Assembly (NCBI GenBank): GCA_019009955.1
Contig: CM032233.1
Span: 95,520,001 to 95,584,000, forward strand
DNA length: 64,000 nucleotides
DNA from: Riptortus pedestris
Lineage: Eukaryota; Arthropoda; Insecta; Hemiptera; Alydidae
Reading direction: 5' to 3'
Under the pieces are notes generated by a model. That model saw only the letters and a program-made list of their open reading frames with translations. It had not been told where the DNA came from and ran no database searches. Positions 50,761 through 62,689 of this stretch are shown here, in pieces (position 1 is the first letter of the stretch; each line of letters starts with the position of its first letter). The position numbers were made by a program, and so were the translations under genes.

Positions 50761-52200
50761 TGTTATATGGCTAGAAAATTTTGGTAACCTGTAGATGGCC
50801 CCCGAATTAGCCTTAGTTGCAAAAAGAGGACGTTAATAAATAATAATAATAATAATTAACTGGTTTTTTTTATGGAATAGTTCTAATATAGATTACAACA
50901 TTTATGTGAGATGGACCCCAATTTCATGGAATTAAATCTGTAAATAGTGTTTAATGAAGGATAGAAATCATATTAATTAATACTATATGCTGAAGTCCGG
51001 TAATGTTGCATTGCGAAAATTGAAAAAAAAATTTAAATAGTAAAAATAAATATAAAATGAAGAATCATGATCTTATTGTATAAATATTAACAGAATGTTA
51101 GAGGTTAAGTTACTAACTTATACCTTAGTGAGAAACGAAAGTATGATTTGATCGTTAGTGGAAGGTCCTTCGGAAAATATTTCTGTACAGTGACCATCAA
51201 TCTACCGTGACAACTCCGAAAGGGAGAGGCGGGAGGAGGAGAAGTTTTGAAGAAGACAAATAAGAGTTGGTTTATTAGTAAATAAATGACATCAATTACG
51301 GTATAATGAATGATTATTTCCAATACCCCAAATGGATAGAACGATGAGTTGTGAGTCTGTGCTAGGTGAAATATCCCCGAGAAATATGATGTTCTTCTTA
51401 TAACATGATATCACGTGTTCTACACTTCTCACCGCCCCCCCCCACCCCCCTTTCCCCTCATTCGCTCCCCAACATTTATCAGTGTCCAATTTTCTGAATC
51501 AATACAGACCTCCGGCATTCTATCACCGCCCTACAGCCATAGAGCCTATTACTTATGATGTTGTCAAAGCTTAGATGATAATCTAGACACTATTACCCTA
51601 CTCTACCATGATATATAAAACATTAATAAGTCTATGGCGTAACGTTATAAAAATGGAAAATCATAAATGATTATTAAAATGGCATCATTGTCGAGATCAC
51701 AATAAACTTTATATATGGTAATAATCACGGTTACTCAAAAGAAGAATCAGACTACACGTGATAAACGTTGATCATAAAGACAATAAAACGTCACTAGCTG
51801 ACAACGCGATTAAATACACCCATAACTTTGATTTTGAAAACGTAAGTATAATAGAAAAAGAAAGAAACAGAAGCAAGAGTAGGATAAAAGAGAATGTGCA
51901 TATCATAAAAAATAGAAAAAAGATGATCAATAAGAAGAATACAGAGATTAAACCCGTGAATTATATGTATTATATATTAATTTATTAAAAACTATAAAGA
52001 GATCATGGATAAATTATGAATTTCTCATTTAAAATTTAGACTACACTTCATGAGGGATAATCGATATGTTTTTATTTCTTAACGTATCGATATAAATCAG
52101 CTGACTTGACCCGCCATACTTTGTTAACCATTCTCTGCCTGGTACGGCAAGTAGCAGGACCTATAGAACGATTTATGCAATAGTTTAGTTGCCTTTATGT
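50761..52200. other. AT-rich DNA, nothing recognised
   Basis: A pyrimidine/C-rich run lies at 51430-51470. The open frame at 51758-51988 (plus) is lysine- and asparagine-rich, as expected from composition. No motif. Confidence 0.4.
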
Positions 52201-52205
52201 ATTAG

Positions 52206-52250
52206 AATGCCTCCTGATGAAGCGGTATATGGACGCGAAACTAGTACAGA
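52206..52250 (+). other. Hammerhead-like core, Penelope-like tail remnant
   Basis: CTGATGA at 52214-52220, one extra A, GCG, a 9-nt loop, CGC and GAAA at 52237-52240: exact core boxes and a 3-bp stem II. The sequences outside (ATGCCTC and CAGAAAT) do not pair, so stem I is lost and cleavage is unlikely. Confidence 0.38.
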
Positions 52251-52870
52251 AATAAAAATGATTTTAATAATCATTTGAGATATTCCATTTTGTTGTCCTT
52301 CCACCATAGACTAGAATAGAGATCATATTTTCACAGTAAAAAATAAATTTGGTACTTCATAACAGAGGAAGAATTGATAAATTTGCAGACATAAAAATTA
52401 CTGAAACACTTATTTTTGTTTTATATTTTTTCCAGTCAGACTAAAATAAAAACCGAAAATATGAATCAATTCATAATTACTGTCTGATAAATGTAGCTTA
52501 TACATTTCAAGGGCATAAATAAATTCATACGCAATATTTAATTGGTTGATAAATAAAAGGGAAAGAAAATATAATTTCACGAATAATTTATATTTTCTGT
52601 CAATTTTAATAATCAACCAATTAAATTTTGGGTATTAGTTTATTTTTTAAGACAAACAATTTTTTAAAGAAAAGATAATTAGTTTAATGGCTTTAATTAT
52701 AACGTAATAAATAATATTTATTACAAATGATATTATATCATATGATAATATATTACATTTACAAATAGTTTGCATTATTAGTTACCTTAAGGCACTACTA
52801 ATGGACATACGTTATACGTTGTAGCAACGTATTGCATGCCTTAATTAGAGTAGTTAAATATCTAAGTATG

Positions 52871-53808
52871 TCGTGTCATCCAGGGACTGCATTAACTAAG
52901 CAGATTTTCAGCGTGCTGGTATGACAAACTCCCGATCTCATCTTAAAGTATATTCTCTATTTCTAAATCAAAATCCGGTGAGCAGTAGTGGTGGCTTACT
53001 GAACCTTGAAATCTAGAATGTACGAATAACTACCTATTAACTATATCATAATAACAACTGTATGAGGTACAAAAAATTACATGGGAGGGGGTTTAGGGTG
53101 GGGATTTCGAAAATTCAAATTATCTCCTTTACCATACGTCGTATCGAAAAGTTGTATAAAAACGATCTTATTGCAAATCAAATTTACATAACTATCGTTA
53201 TGTTCATTTATTCTCTATCTTGAATATTAACCAAGATATTTGCATTTTTAAGTTTCCAGCATTCAGCAAACCCCTACTTCTACTCGAGTCAAATAAAAAA
53301 TACTCTGTTGGATAATAAACCACATTATTCGAAGCATAAATTCCAAATATTGTTTTCAAGAGACCTTTACTATACGAGATACATGCAAATATGTTCTGTT
53401 GAGCCCCCCCCCCTCCCCTCCGTCTTATGTTCTTGGACAACTAAAATTTGAGTGATTAAGATAAAAATTATTCAGATTCATTATAAATTACAGTACTAGA
53501 TGTAGTAAATAGTTTTCAATAAAATTAATATGTTATATTCTAATATATTTCATTAATTGTTTTTATTTCCGGTGAAGAATATTTCTAACTATCTGTTCAG
53601 CCCTGAGAGTTTGGCAGATATGGTTGTTTACAATTTAGACGCGTTTCGTTGAGAGGTTAGTAAAATTGATTGAAAAATTGTACATGTCCATTTGTATTTA
53701 TTCGCTTAATATTCAGGGTGGTGATACGTGTTACCAGTATGTAAATTTATCTATTGTAAACTTCACGACGGAAATCTGCTTAGATTACGCAGCCCTTGCG
53801 TGGGGGAT
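52871..53808. mobile_element. E-family composite with A-ends at both sides (E20)
   Basis: The left A-end (TCCAGGGACTGCATTAACTA, then AGCAGATTTTC) faces an inverted A-end at right (GCTTAGATTACGCAGCCCTT then GCG). The right 720 bp are a long-type body on the minus strand. The left about 200 bp are of a third type (CGTGCTGGTATGACAAACTC), shared only with E22. No B-end. Confidence 0.62.
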
Positions 53809-54718
53809 TTTAGAAGATTAAACATATCAGGGCTGGAAATAATATTAATAACTTAATTATTTATGAAGGTGAATATTAATATTCCTTGTAATTTAGAACC
53901 CTTATTACTTAATTATGAAATAATAACAATATTATTATAATGTATAAATCCAAGAAGTATTTAAAGCTGCAAATTAAAGTAATGTTTTAGTGTAAAATAG
54001 GAGGAGTCCATTTGGGTTGGTGGTCAGGGAAGGGTATGGTAATTTAGGGAAGGAATTTGCCACATTAGCCACCCGATAGCACTTAACCCCTGGGCGGGCA
54101 GCTCTTTTGAATTTCCTTAGGATATTGCCCCGTTTCAGCGTGTAAACACATTATAGAGGGGGGAAGGCCTTCCACCACCCACCCTCTTCCCATCCAAGGA
54201 TCGAATTCCACCCTTAATTGATAGATCCGCTCACTTTAATCTCCTTATTAATATATCCGTCTAAATTGGGGAAGAGATCAATTTTTTCTCAATTTCCTGG
54301 AGGGAAGGCTATCAATCAGAAGGAGCGGCTCTTGATGGGCGCCAAGATAAATTCTTAATACAATTTCGGTTTTCGGCTTGAACGGTGGACGTTTAGGCTT
54401 CATTAGGGGCTCTTTTTTCACGCAGATATTTATTGGCATTTTATTAACTTCATTAAATAAACATTATTAATAACGCAGAACAGTGAGATAAATCGTCAAT
54501 TTTGGTTGACAAAATTTTTGTTACATTTATGAATGAAGGTTTCTTGTACATGTAAATATCACAAGTATTAAAGGTATCTTCATAACCAACCAAATATTTT
54601 GGAAACTGTTCCAAAAGTATTATGCAACTTTTAAAAGTAACTCATAATACCTACTTCATTCTAGTTATCAGTTTTGAAAAGATGGTAATTTATATATATA
54701 CCTAAATTTTAAAAAAAA
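53809..54718. promoter_or_regulatory. GC-richer island, possible regulatory or conserved DNA
   Basis: About 54000-54420 has higher GC and complexity without a long ORF (CCCCTGGGCGGGCAGCTCTT; GGGCGCCAAGATAAATTC), containing GATA and TTAATATAT-type sites. No repeat relation found in the window. Regulatory function is inference from composition only. Confidence 0.2.
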
Positions 54719-55610
54719 TCCGCCAGGCAGGGGCTGCGGAAGCAGATTTCCCTTATGAAGTTTTACAATAGATAAATCTACACACTGGTAACACTTGACA
54801 CCACAGGGAATATTAGTAAATAAATACAAACGGTAATGAGAAATCTTTCAGTCAACATTAATAACATCTCAACGGAAGGCGTTTGAATTGTAAACAAACA
54901 GGTCAGCCAACCTCTCAGAACTCAATAGCTAGGTAGATACATTCTTCACCAAAAAGAAAATAATTATTGAAATATATCTGAATATTACATATTAATTTTA
55001 TTGAAAAATATTTACTAAATCTATTACTGTAATTTATAATGAATCAGAATAATTTTTATCTCAATCTCTCAAATTTTAGTAACCCAAGATCTGAAGACGG
55101 GGCTGCGGATCAAAAAAACGTAATTGCACCCATCTCGTATAATAAAGGTCTTTTAAAAATAATATGTGGCATTTAAGCTTCGAATGAAGTCCCTTAATTT
55201 ATCAACAGAATATTGTTTATGTGACTTGAGCAGGAGTTCAATTGCTGAAGGCTGAAAACTAAAAAATGCAAATATCTGGGTTAATATTCCAGATGTATAT
55301 AAGAATATTTATAGTACATTTAATTTTCAATAAAATTGGTTCTATACAATTTTACATTCCGACGTATAATAACGGAGATATTTCGAAATTTCAAAATTCT
55401 TAAATATAAGGATTAAATATAGAGTTTGGTAACGATCAAACAAAAATTGCGACCTCTAAAGCGTTAAAAGGCAAATATACATATACGAGTATACGGACCT
55501 CATTTTCGTCATCTTCTAGGTACGATCGAAGGACAGACATTTGAAGAAATGTTTCGAAAATCGCGTCACGTAAGCGACCTCAATAGTTTCCCTTAAGGGA
55601 ATTCTACTAA
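54719..55610 (+). mobile_element. E-family element, long type, complete (E21)
   Basis: From TCCGCCAGGCAGGGGCTGCG to CCCTTAAGGGAATTCTACTAA, 892 bp. The TA tract is reduced to ATACATATACGAGTATACG at about 55480. Together with E1 it defines the long subfamily. Confidence 0.78.
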
Positions 55611-56297
55611 AACTGTAAATAGTATTTGAATTTAAAAAATAATTTATTTCCATTACTGATAGAAGAATCTATTAAGGACTATTCAGTCAGTTTAGCTTTG
55701 AGACCGATCGGGTAAGCACATGGTATAAACATAATGAAAGATTGTTTGAACCAGTTAGAACTTTGGTCAAACGTTGTCACCACAATTTAAAGGCATACTT
55801 ACTGGAGACCAGAATGGATTTTTAATATTCAGTATTTTCACCTGAATAGGTAACTTTTAAATTGAATAATCTCTTCAATGATTGGCTTGATCCAAAACAT
55901 TTAGCTTGTTTGTTATCTTCAGTTGATATAATAACATGAAAAAGGCTTATTCACAAATTATAGAACATATATTAATTTAAAATAAATATTATTATATAAA
56001 TTATAAAATTTATTTGTTGAAAATTTGATTTTTCTGTCAAATCCAATCAATAGACAAACTCCTTATAGGGTCTGCCATTAGTTTTTTTGCTTTTCTTGAA
56101 TCATGCCCATACATCGGTGTGTTATGCTGGGAGTACAATAAACCATTGAAATAAAGTATTTTATTTGTACATGATGGAGGAGAGAGTTAGAAAAGTGTGG
56201 CCTAAACATAGCTTTGTAAGTAGCATGATTGTAGAGTAAAAGTAGAAGCACAAGGGAAGAAACCCATTTGAAGAGCGTACAAAGTAAGTAAATAAAG
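55611..56297. other. AT-rich DNA, nothing recognised
   Basis: The minus-strand open frame at 56078-56368 (96 aa) has a hydrophobic run (SSLVLLLLLY) but no family motif, and it runs into an E-family scrap, so it is not called as a gene. Confidence 0.4.
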
Positions 56298-56352
56298 TCG
56301 GTCACGCAGAGTCTGTGTATATTAAGCAGATTTCCGAAGTGCTGGTATGACG
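56298..56352 (+). mobile_element. E-family A-end scrap, third type (E22)
   Basis: TCGGTCACGCAGAGTCTGTG then AAGCAGATTTCCGAAGTGCT and GGTATGAC, as in the left part of E20. Confidence 0.55.
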
Positions 56353-56885
56353 CACCATATATTTCCAAAAAAAAAAAACGATGACTAGAAAATGGGGAAA
56401 TAGGTGATTACTGAAGACTCGTGTCGTTTAATTAGAATGCGAAGAGAATGTCGAAGTGTATCAGACAATTTAAAGATGTTAGGAAGAATTTTAAATTTTT
56501 CTTCCGTATAATGTTCTCGTGGTTGAAAACTACTTAGACCAAATAATGACCGATTTTGCACAAGAAAACTGTGGATATAAACTATACTCAACCACAAGTG
56601 TAATTTAGTATATTATTGACATTTTTATTTGCTTTTACATATGCTTTACAGTTTCAAAAAATTAGTCGAAATCAATTTTTTTAAAAGAAAAGATTCTAGT
56701 AAATTGAGAGAGGATAATTAAGAACCTGGCAATATGGCATTTCAATGAACAACGAAGAAATAGTCATATTTGTTTGACAAATGAATGAATGAATCCATGA
56801 TTGTTATTGGTCTTCATATGACGAATGAAATCCTGAAAAGTGTGAAAAGTCAAGGGAGCCTCGAAATGTTTCTTCGAATATAAAG

Positions 56886-57475
56886 TCCGTCACGCAGAGG
56901 ATGCGTTAACTAAGCAGATTTCCTACGTGCTTCACTTATTTACATTAATCTCAAAACGTAAGAGTTCAACGAGAACAATATTTGGTATTTAAGCTTCAAA
57001 TAGAGTTCTTCATAATCCAAGAGCGTTTGTTAATATGAAATAAGTAGGGTTTACTTAGGACCGAACACTAAAAAAAAACAACAACAAATATCTCGGTTAG
57101 GAATCAAAATAGTGAAAAAACAGACATAACAACATTTATAGAACATTACATTTGCAATAAGATGAGTTCTGTGCAATTTTTCGATCCGACGCATAATAAC
57201 GGAGATATTTTGACTTTTCGAAATCCCGCCTCGAAACCCTCTCTTCCCACTGGTCCGATTTCAGCCGTAAAGAAACTTGACCATTATTTTTTAAATAAAA
57301 CGTTTAAATATGGAGTTTGGTAACAACATTATTAAACAAAAAATGCTAGAGCGGTAACAGCCAAATATATATAAATACAGTTTTGAACACATTTTCGTCA
57401 TCACCTGGGTATGATAGATGGACATTTGGGGGGATTTTCAAAAATTGCTGATTTTCCTTAAGGAAAATCTACTAA
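56886..57475 (+). mobile_element. E-family element, short type, complete (E23)
   Basis: From TCCGTCACGCAGAGGATGCG to CCTTAAGGAAAATCTACTAA, 590 bp, followed by a T. The B palindrome is intact in its core (TTTTCCTTAAGGAAAA). The TA tract is only about 8 bp. Confidence 0.78.
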
Positions 57476-57552
57476 TAACCCTCCAAAGTTTCAATTCCAT
57501 AATACTTTCAAATTTGACAGTATGAACAAATGCTCATTGGTTCATGTGATTT

Positions 57553-57606
57553 GCACTGAATCCCGTCAGGAGTCCTTGAGTTAAAATGCTACCTGACCAC
57601 TGCGCC
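57553..57606 (-). repeat. tRNA-like SINE fragment
   Basis: The minus strand reads GGCGCAGTGGTCAGGTAGC, a good Pol III A-box/D-arm pattern, and about 35 nt later GGGATTCAGTGC in place of a B box. The arms do not give a full cloverleaf. Probably the head of a tRNA-derived SINE, unrelated to the pair at 49.8 and 63.2 kb. Confidence 0.33.
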
Positions 57607-57609
57607 GTA

Positions 57610-58195
57610 GGAATACAGATGTTATTGTTGAGATGGAGACATGCCGAAGGGGAGTAAGAAGGTTGGGACTGATTAGTTGAGAAATATTCCAGGGGTTATC
57701 GGGGGGTTCGGCTGGAAGTAAGGTGATGAGAGGTCGTGGTGGGAGGGTGGCGATATTGCCTCCGGCTAATCAAGTGTTTAATTTTATTACCCAAGCCCCT
57801 TCTGTCGTTTCTAAATACTTTTTCTACTCCCGTCTCTCCCGGCGGTGGCGAGGCCCTCGGAATGAGGAAATATTTCCTTCAAGACTTGTTACTTGAAAAA
57901 ATTGCTCCTCCGAGTAGGAAGGGTGGCGGGAGGCAGAAATTAAAAAGGCCCCGAAGCAGGTTTTGCGTTTAGGACGGGCTGGAAGTGGGTAGGGGGGATT
58001 TATCGCCGGGGGTGGGCAGGACGGAGAAAATGAAAAGGAAAGGAAGAAGGATCCCTGATTACCGATACCTCCCCCAGGCTAACCTAGTTATCAGCAACCC
58101 TCTTATTTCTTATTATCTCTTGTTTTTTACCAATGAACGCGGCTACATCACTCCCTCTCCCCCAACAGCAACAATTTATCTTTAATGGAATGGTT
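57610..58195. other. GC-rich island, unknown
   Basis: Among the most GC-rich DNA of the window, with G runs on the plus strand (GGAAGTGGGTAGGGGGGATT; CGGGGGTGGGCAGG) and CCCGGCGGTGGCGAGGCCC-like stretches. Two short plus-strand frames (57736-57972, 57985-58185) are open, the second following the first after 12 bp, but neither has a recognisable motif. Possibly an exon, a promoter-like region or an old insertion. Confidence 0.28.
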
Positions 58196-58449
58196 AAAGA
58201 AGGAGAAAAAAAAATCTTTTCGTTACAGAGATGTCGCCTACGCCCTCTTCAAATGTTATCCTAAACAATTTTGTAACTGAAATTATTTCCACTAAGCAAA
58301 ACCAATTTATTTTATCGTCGTTTCACTCCGGGTGTAATTTAGACTTTGAAGATATAATTACTCTGTAACATTTATTACTACAACTTGCTTACAATGATAT
58401 CCTTCTAAATACAGGGTTCTTTACTTTAATATACAAAGTATAAGCACAT

Positions 58450-59225
58450 TTACCTTAAAGAATATCACCTATAGAGGTTGTACTCATGGCGCGATTTTCA
58501 AACAATTTCCTCGAATGTCCATTGATCCTACATACATATATATATCTGTGTGTGTGTATGTTTCTGTACCGTTAGGAAATTTGATATATTATAGCGTTTC
58601 AGGTAAAACTAAAGCTCAAGTTCGTTAACGGCTAAAATCGAGGAATTGAGGAGGAATTTCGAAAATTCAAAATATCTTCTTTATTAAAAGTCGTTTTGAA
58701 AAATTGTATATAATCAGTCTTATTGCTAATTTAATTGCCTGTAAATGTCGTTATAGACATAGTTTTTCAAATGTGAATATTATACGAAGTATTCGGATTT
58801 TTAGTTTCCAGCCTTTAGTAGACTCCCCACCCCTACTCATGTCATAATAACGTTAAGTCATAGTAACGTTAATATTGTTTTCATTAGACCTTTCTTATGC
58901 GAGACACATGCAAATACATAGTGCAATGACTTTATCAATTATGTTTTTTTGTTCCTGTCTCTAAAATGCTTATTTGATGTAAACCATAACCATATTTAAC
59001 TTTTTCAGTTAGCACTAAAGATAATATTTGTTATTACCACAAATTGGACGGAATAGGGGGGGGGAGGTTCAGAGAGAGGGATTTTAAAATCTCAAAATAT
59101 CTCCGTTACTATGAGTCGGTTCGAAAAATGTTAAAGGACGAGTCCTGTTTAGCTATTGATGTTCAACAATTCACTGTTTCATACATTTCTCTTAACTGAA
59201 TTATTAAGCGAGTTATTCCACTTTG
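58450..59225 (-). mobile_element. E-family element, divergent subtype (E24)
   Basis: The B-end is decayed (ACCTTAAAGAATATCACC). The TA tract became ATACATATATATATCTGTGT. After the AAATACATAGTGCAATGAC block it continues in a second body with a G-run at 59056, as E4 does. No A-end. Confidence 0.55.
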
Positions 59226-59670
59226 GAGAATTCTTCTTCTCAGAGCGACAGAAGAAATTCTCTTAGCGCCACTAAAGTTTTCGCATTTAAAGCCTATTTG
59301 ATTAGAAGGGTCGGCTTTAAAGAGGGACTCATGGTGGGTTCCACTGCATGTAGGGCGTGTGAGCAAATTACACGGTGAAAAAGAGTTGTGAAAAAATACA
59401 CGGGGACCGAAGCAGGTGGTGTGAAGGCGTGCTCTGATTGGAGGGCGTGGGACGGCCAAACATGAGCAGGAGCTAATTAAATATTGAAGGAACACACATA
59501 AGAGATGAGGCGATGATTGGGGGCGGCGACTAGCTTAATCAGAAAAAACTTCAAAGGCTAGTGCCGGGGAGGAGGAGGGCCTCTGTTTATACAGCCACAT
59601 CTCCCAACCAACCCCCTCCCTCCAACACTCACGTTCCCACCCAATCACATATACACATATAGATTCCTCA
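59226..59670. promoter_or_regulatory. GC-rich island with CCAAT- and GC-box-like sites
   Basis: TGATTGGAGGGCGTGG (about 59434) joins an inverted CCAAT to a KLF/Sp-like GGGCGTGG. GATGATTGGGGGCGGCGAC (about 59512) repeats the pairing of an inverted CCAAT and a GC box 75 bp on. AGCTAATTAAAT (about 59470), a homeodomain-type site, lies between. The minus-strand frame at 59163-59495 is open but has no motif. The paired sites suggest a promoter or enhancer; this is inference from motifs alone. Confidence 0.3.
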
Positions 59671-59675
59671 TTTTT

Positions 59676-59765
59676 TTATCCTTTAAGAGAAATCAGTTGA
59701 CGTTGTACTCATGGCTACCTTGGATAGTTCCAAAATGAAGTCCATTCAAAACTATATATATTTTT
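59676..59765 (-). mobile_element. E-family B-end scrap (E25)
   Basis: TTTAAGAGAAATCAGTTGAC and AAAATGAAGTCCATTCAAAA remain, ending at a short TA tract. Confidence 0.5.
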
Positions 59766-59796
59766 ACATTTTTTTTTTAGAACAAAATTATATTAT

Positions 59797-60092
59797 AATT
59801 CGTATGTTGCTGGATGTGGGAGTGCAGATCTGGGAAACAGGTCTTAATAACAGGAAGTCTTCCCACCAATTTCTTTACTGAAGCACAAGGCCTTTCGGCA
59901 GTAACGAGCCATCATCAGGTGCTGACATGTCTCTTCATTGATGTATTGCCAGCTACGTGTTGATCCAGCTGATGCTCGAACAGGCAATCACCATAATTCG
60001 TGTGTTCCTGGATCTGGGGGTACAGATCTGGGAAAGAGGTCTTAATGATAGGAAGTTTTCCCTCCAATTTCTTGAGAGGTCCTGTTTTTAAG
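59797..60092 (-). mobile_element. Penelope-like remnant, two tandem units
   Basis: 59797-59890 and 59996-60090 are direct repeats about 200 bp apart (AATTCGT-TGTT-CTGGAT; GGAAGT-TTCCC-CCAATTTC), roughly 80% alike. Between them on the minus strand lies the hammerhead-like motif. Penelope-like retroelements often have tandem pseudo-LTRs carrying hammerheads, which fits. No RT or GIY-YIG coding sequence is left; the 72-codon minus frame across it is not recognised. Confidence 0.42.
59883..59924 (-). ncRNA. Hammerhead-like ribozyme motif, best preserved
   Basis: Minus strand order: AGCAC, CTGATGA, T, GGC, an 8-nt loop TCGTTACT, GCC, GAAA, GGCC, TT, GTGCT. Both core boxes are exact. Stem I (AGCAC/GTGCT) is a perfect 5 bp, stem II 3 G-C pairs, and stem III one A-U pair closed by GGCC. 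The predicted cleavage is after the second T of TT. An extra T between A9 and stem II departs from the consensus, and the same position is occupied by T or A in the other copies here. Minimal stem III hammerheads of Penelope elements work poorly as monomers, so tandem units may matter. Confidence 0.5.
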
Positions 60093-60308
60093 ACCAGTTT
60101 CCCAAAATTATATTGCTTCAATAATAAATACATACGTTTATTCAGTATAATAACATTATTTTCGTTTACATCAAAAGGTATAAGCTAAGAGATAGTTAAA
60201 AATCCAATAAAAATGAATTCTTCATAGTCTCATGGTATTGGTCACGAATAAAAAACAATTTATCCGCACAAACATTATTCATAGTCCATAGTACCATTAT
60301 TCATTGAC

Positions 60309-60541
60309 CATAGCCAAATTTTTCATTTTTACCACCAACATTTTAAACCATCTGTCTAAATTTCATTAAAATACACTTACATTGGTTGCATAACAACAGG
60401 TCAATGATTAAGAAGAAGTGACTAGCCTGAGATCATTGACCTATTGTTAAGTAACCAATGTAGATGTGTTTTTAATGAAATTTAGAAAGATGGTGGTAAA
60501 TATTAAATGTTGGTCGTAAAAATGCGCAAAATTTGGCTATG
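60309..60541. repeat. Foldback element, about 100-bp arms
   Basis: 60309-60409 and 60441-60541 are inverted copies (CATAGCCAAATTT.../...AAATTTGGCTATG; CAACATTTTAAACCATCTGT versus AGATGGTGG..AATGTTG) around a loop of about 30 bp, perhaps 80-85% paired. No target duplication found outside. Confidence 0.68.
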
Positions 60542-60929
60542 CTTAGCAAGTAGACGTTGGACATACAATTCTCATATATGAGAATAATAATAAGGGATGT
60601 ATGTAAATAGAGTGTTCAAAATTAACAAAAAATTGAAATTGTAATTTTTAATAGACTTAGAGACCCCTTGATAAGTAGCTAAAGAGTATGAAACAGATGT
60701 TTTAAAGAAGTGGAGGCATTTTTGTTCATTGACCCAGTCTACATTTTCTAGCAATTTAAGAAGCGGGTCTGTAGTGAAAAAGATACGTAAATATCTATGT
60801 AACGATATGTAAATATCGTATAGCGTTTTATCATACCTTCGAAATGTGACCTCAATTCAATCTTCTTGAATTTGAAATGACGAAAGGTGAATAATTGAAA
60901 AAGGCCTGAAATATCTTCCACTGATTTAT

Positions 60930-60985
60930 TTTCCTCTGCGTGTTTCGCATCTTCTGTGACTCATCTTCAGAAGTACTACACTTAT
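60930..60985 (-). other. Decayed hammerhead-like core
   Basis: Minus strand: CTGAAGA, T, then a long unpaired stretch, GC, GAAA at 60946-60943. The core boxes are exact but stems I and II no longer pair. It lies in an 80-codon open frame without a recognised domain. Confidence 0.3.
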
Positions 60986-61192
60986 GGAAAAAAAGATTCG
61001 ACCTTACCACAGAAGCGGTCACGTCAGTACAGATGAAATGGAAACGTATAACACCAATTAGTAGATAACATCGATAGATAAAAATGATGAACATTGAAAA
61101 ATCAATTACATAAAAAAGTTCGAGTTTTGAAAAATTGATTCCAAAAGAATCATGGTTTCACCTATATCTAATCGAATTGCTGTTTATTTAAG

Positions 61193-61700
61193 TATCCTTT
61201 ATCTACTAGGCAGGATCGGTGTATACCTGAAGAAGGTATGAATCACATGTCATTTAGTAACATTAATCAAAGAAAACTACATTAAAATAAAATTAACAAT
61301 GCTGAATAAGAAGCACAACCCAAATTTCTTTTTAGTTCCTAATATAAATTTTCAAATGAAGTTCTAAATATGTCTGTATATTTGTTAATGCATAGCGGTC
61401 GCAATTTTCGTTTGATCCTTACTGTACTCTATATTTATATCTCCTTTGTAAAATTAAAGATAATGTATGTTAACGGCTGGAATCGGTTTAAAACAATTTC
61501 GTTATTATGAGTCGGATAAAAATATATTATTTTATTTAATAATTACTTTTAGGCACATCGTTATTACTTTTAGGCACCTTTGTTGTATCTCGAAAATTAA
61601 AAAAAATTTTTTAATCTAGATTGCATTGTTTGAAATGAGCTGAACTACTTAAAACCAATCATTTTAACAAACTGAACATTATTTTGAGCATAGGAAACTA
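61193..61700. mobile_element. E-family decayed fragments (E26)
   Basis: CTACTAGGCAGGATCGGTGT (plus orientation) at 61200 and GCATAGCGGTCGCAATTTTC (minus orientation) at 61391, then a diverged body with TTATGAGTCGGAT. No ends remain. Confidence 0.4.
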
Positions 61701-61733
61701 AAAAGTACTAGGTATAAAATTACTTATATATAT

Positions 61734-62480
<747 letters not shown>

Positions 62481-62689
62481 CGCGCAAACATTGCCCATTT
62501 CTGTAATTCAATGCAAACAAAATTAACAAAACTCGTTGAGGAGTGCCTAATAATAGGGATAAAACATGCTTTAGCATGCAGTGCAGTGGTGCTGGCGGGG
62601 TCTAGTGCACTTCACAGTGTTTCGATTAGCACAAGCACTGCGGACAAAATTCATGTTTCCAATTGTAGAGGACCAATAGTTTGGCTCTG

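Noticed and set aside
56078..56368. 96-aa minus frame with a hydrophobic run as a membrane protein gene
   Set aside because: It runs across an E-family scrap, has no motif, and such leucine runs are expected in T-rich DNA.
59163..59495. 110-aa minus frame in the GC-rich island
   Set aside because: No family motif, cysteine/serine/arginine-rich composition, and its end runs into E-family sequence. The regulatory reading was preferred.
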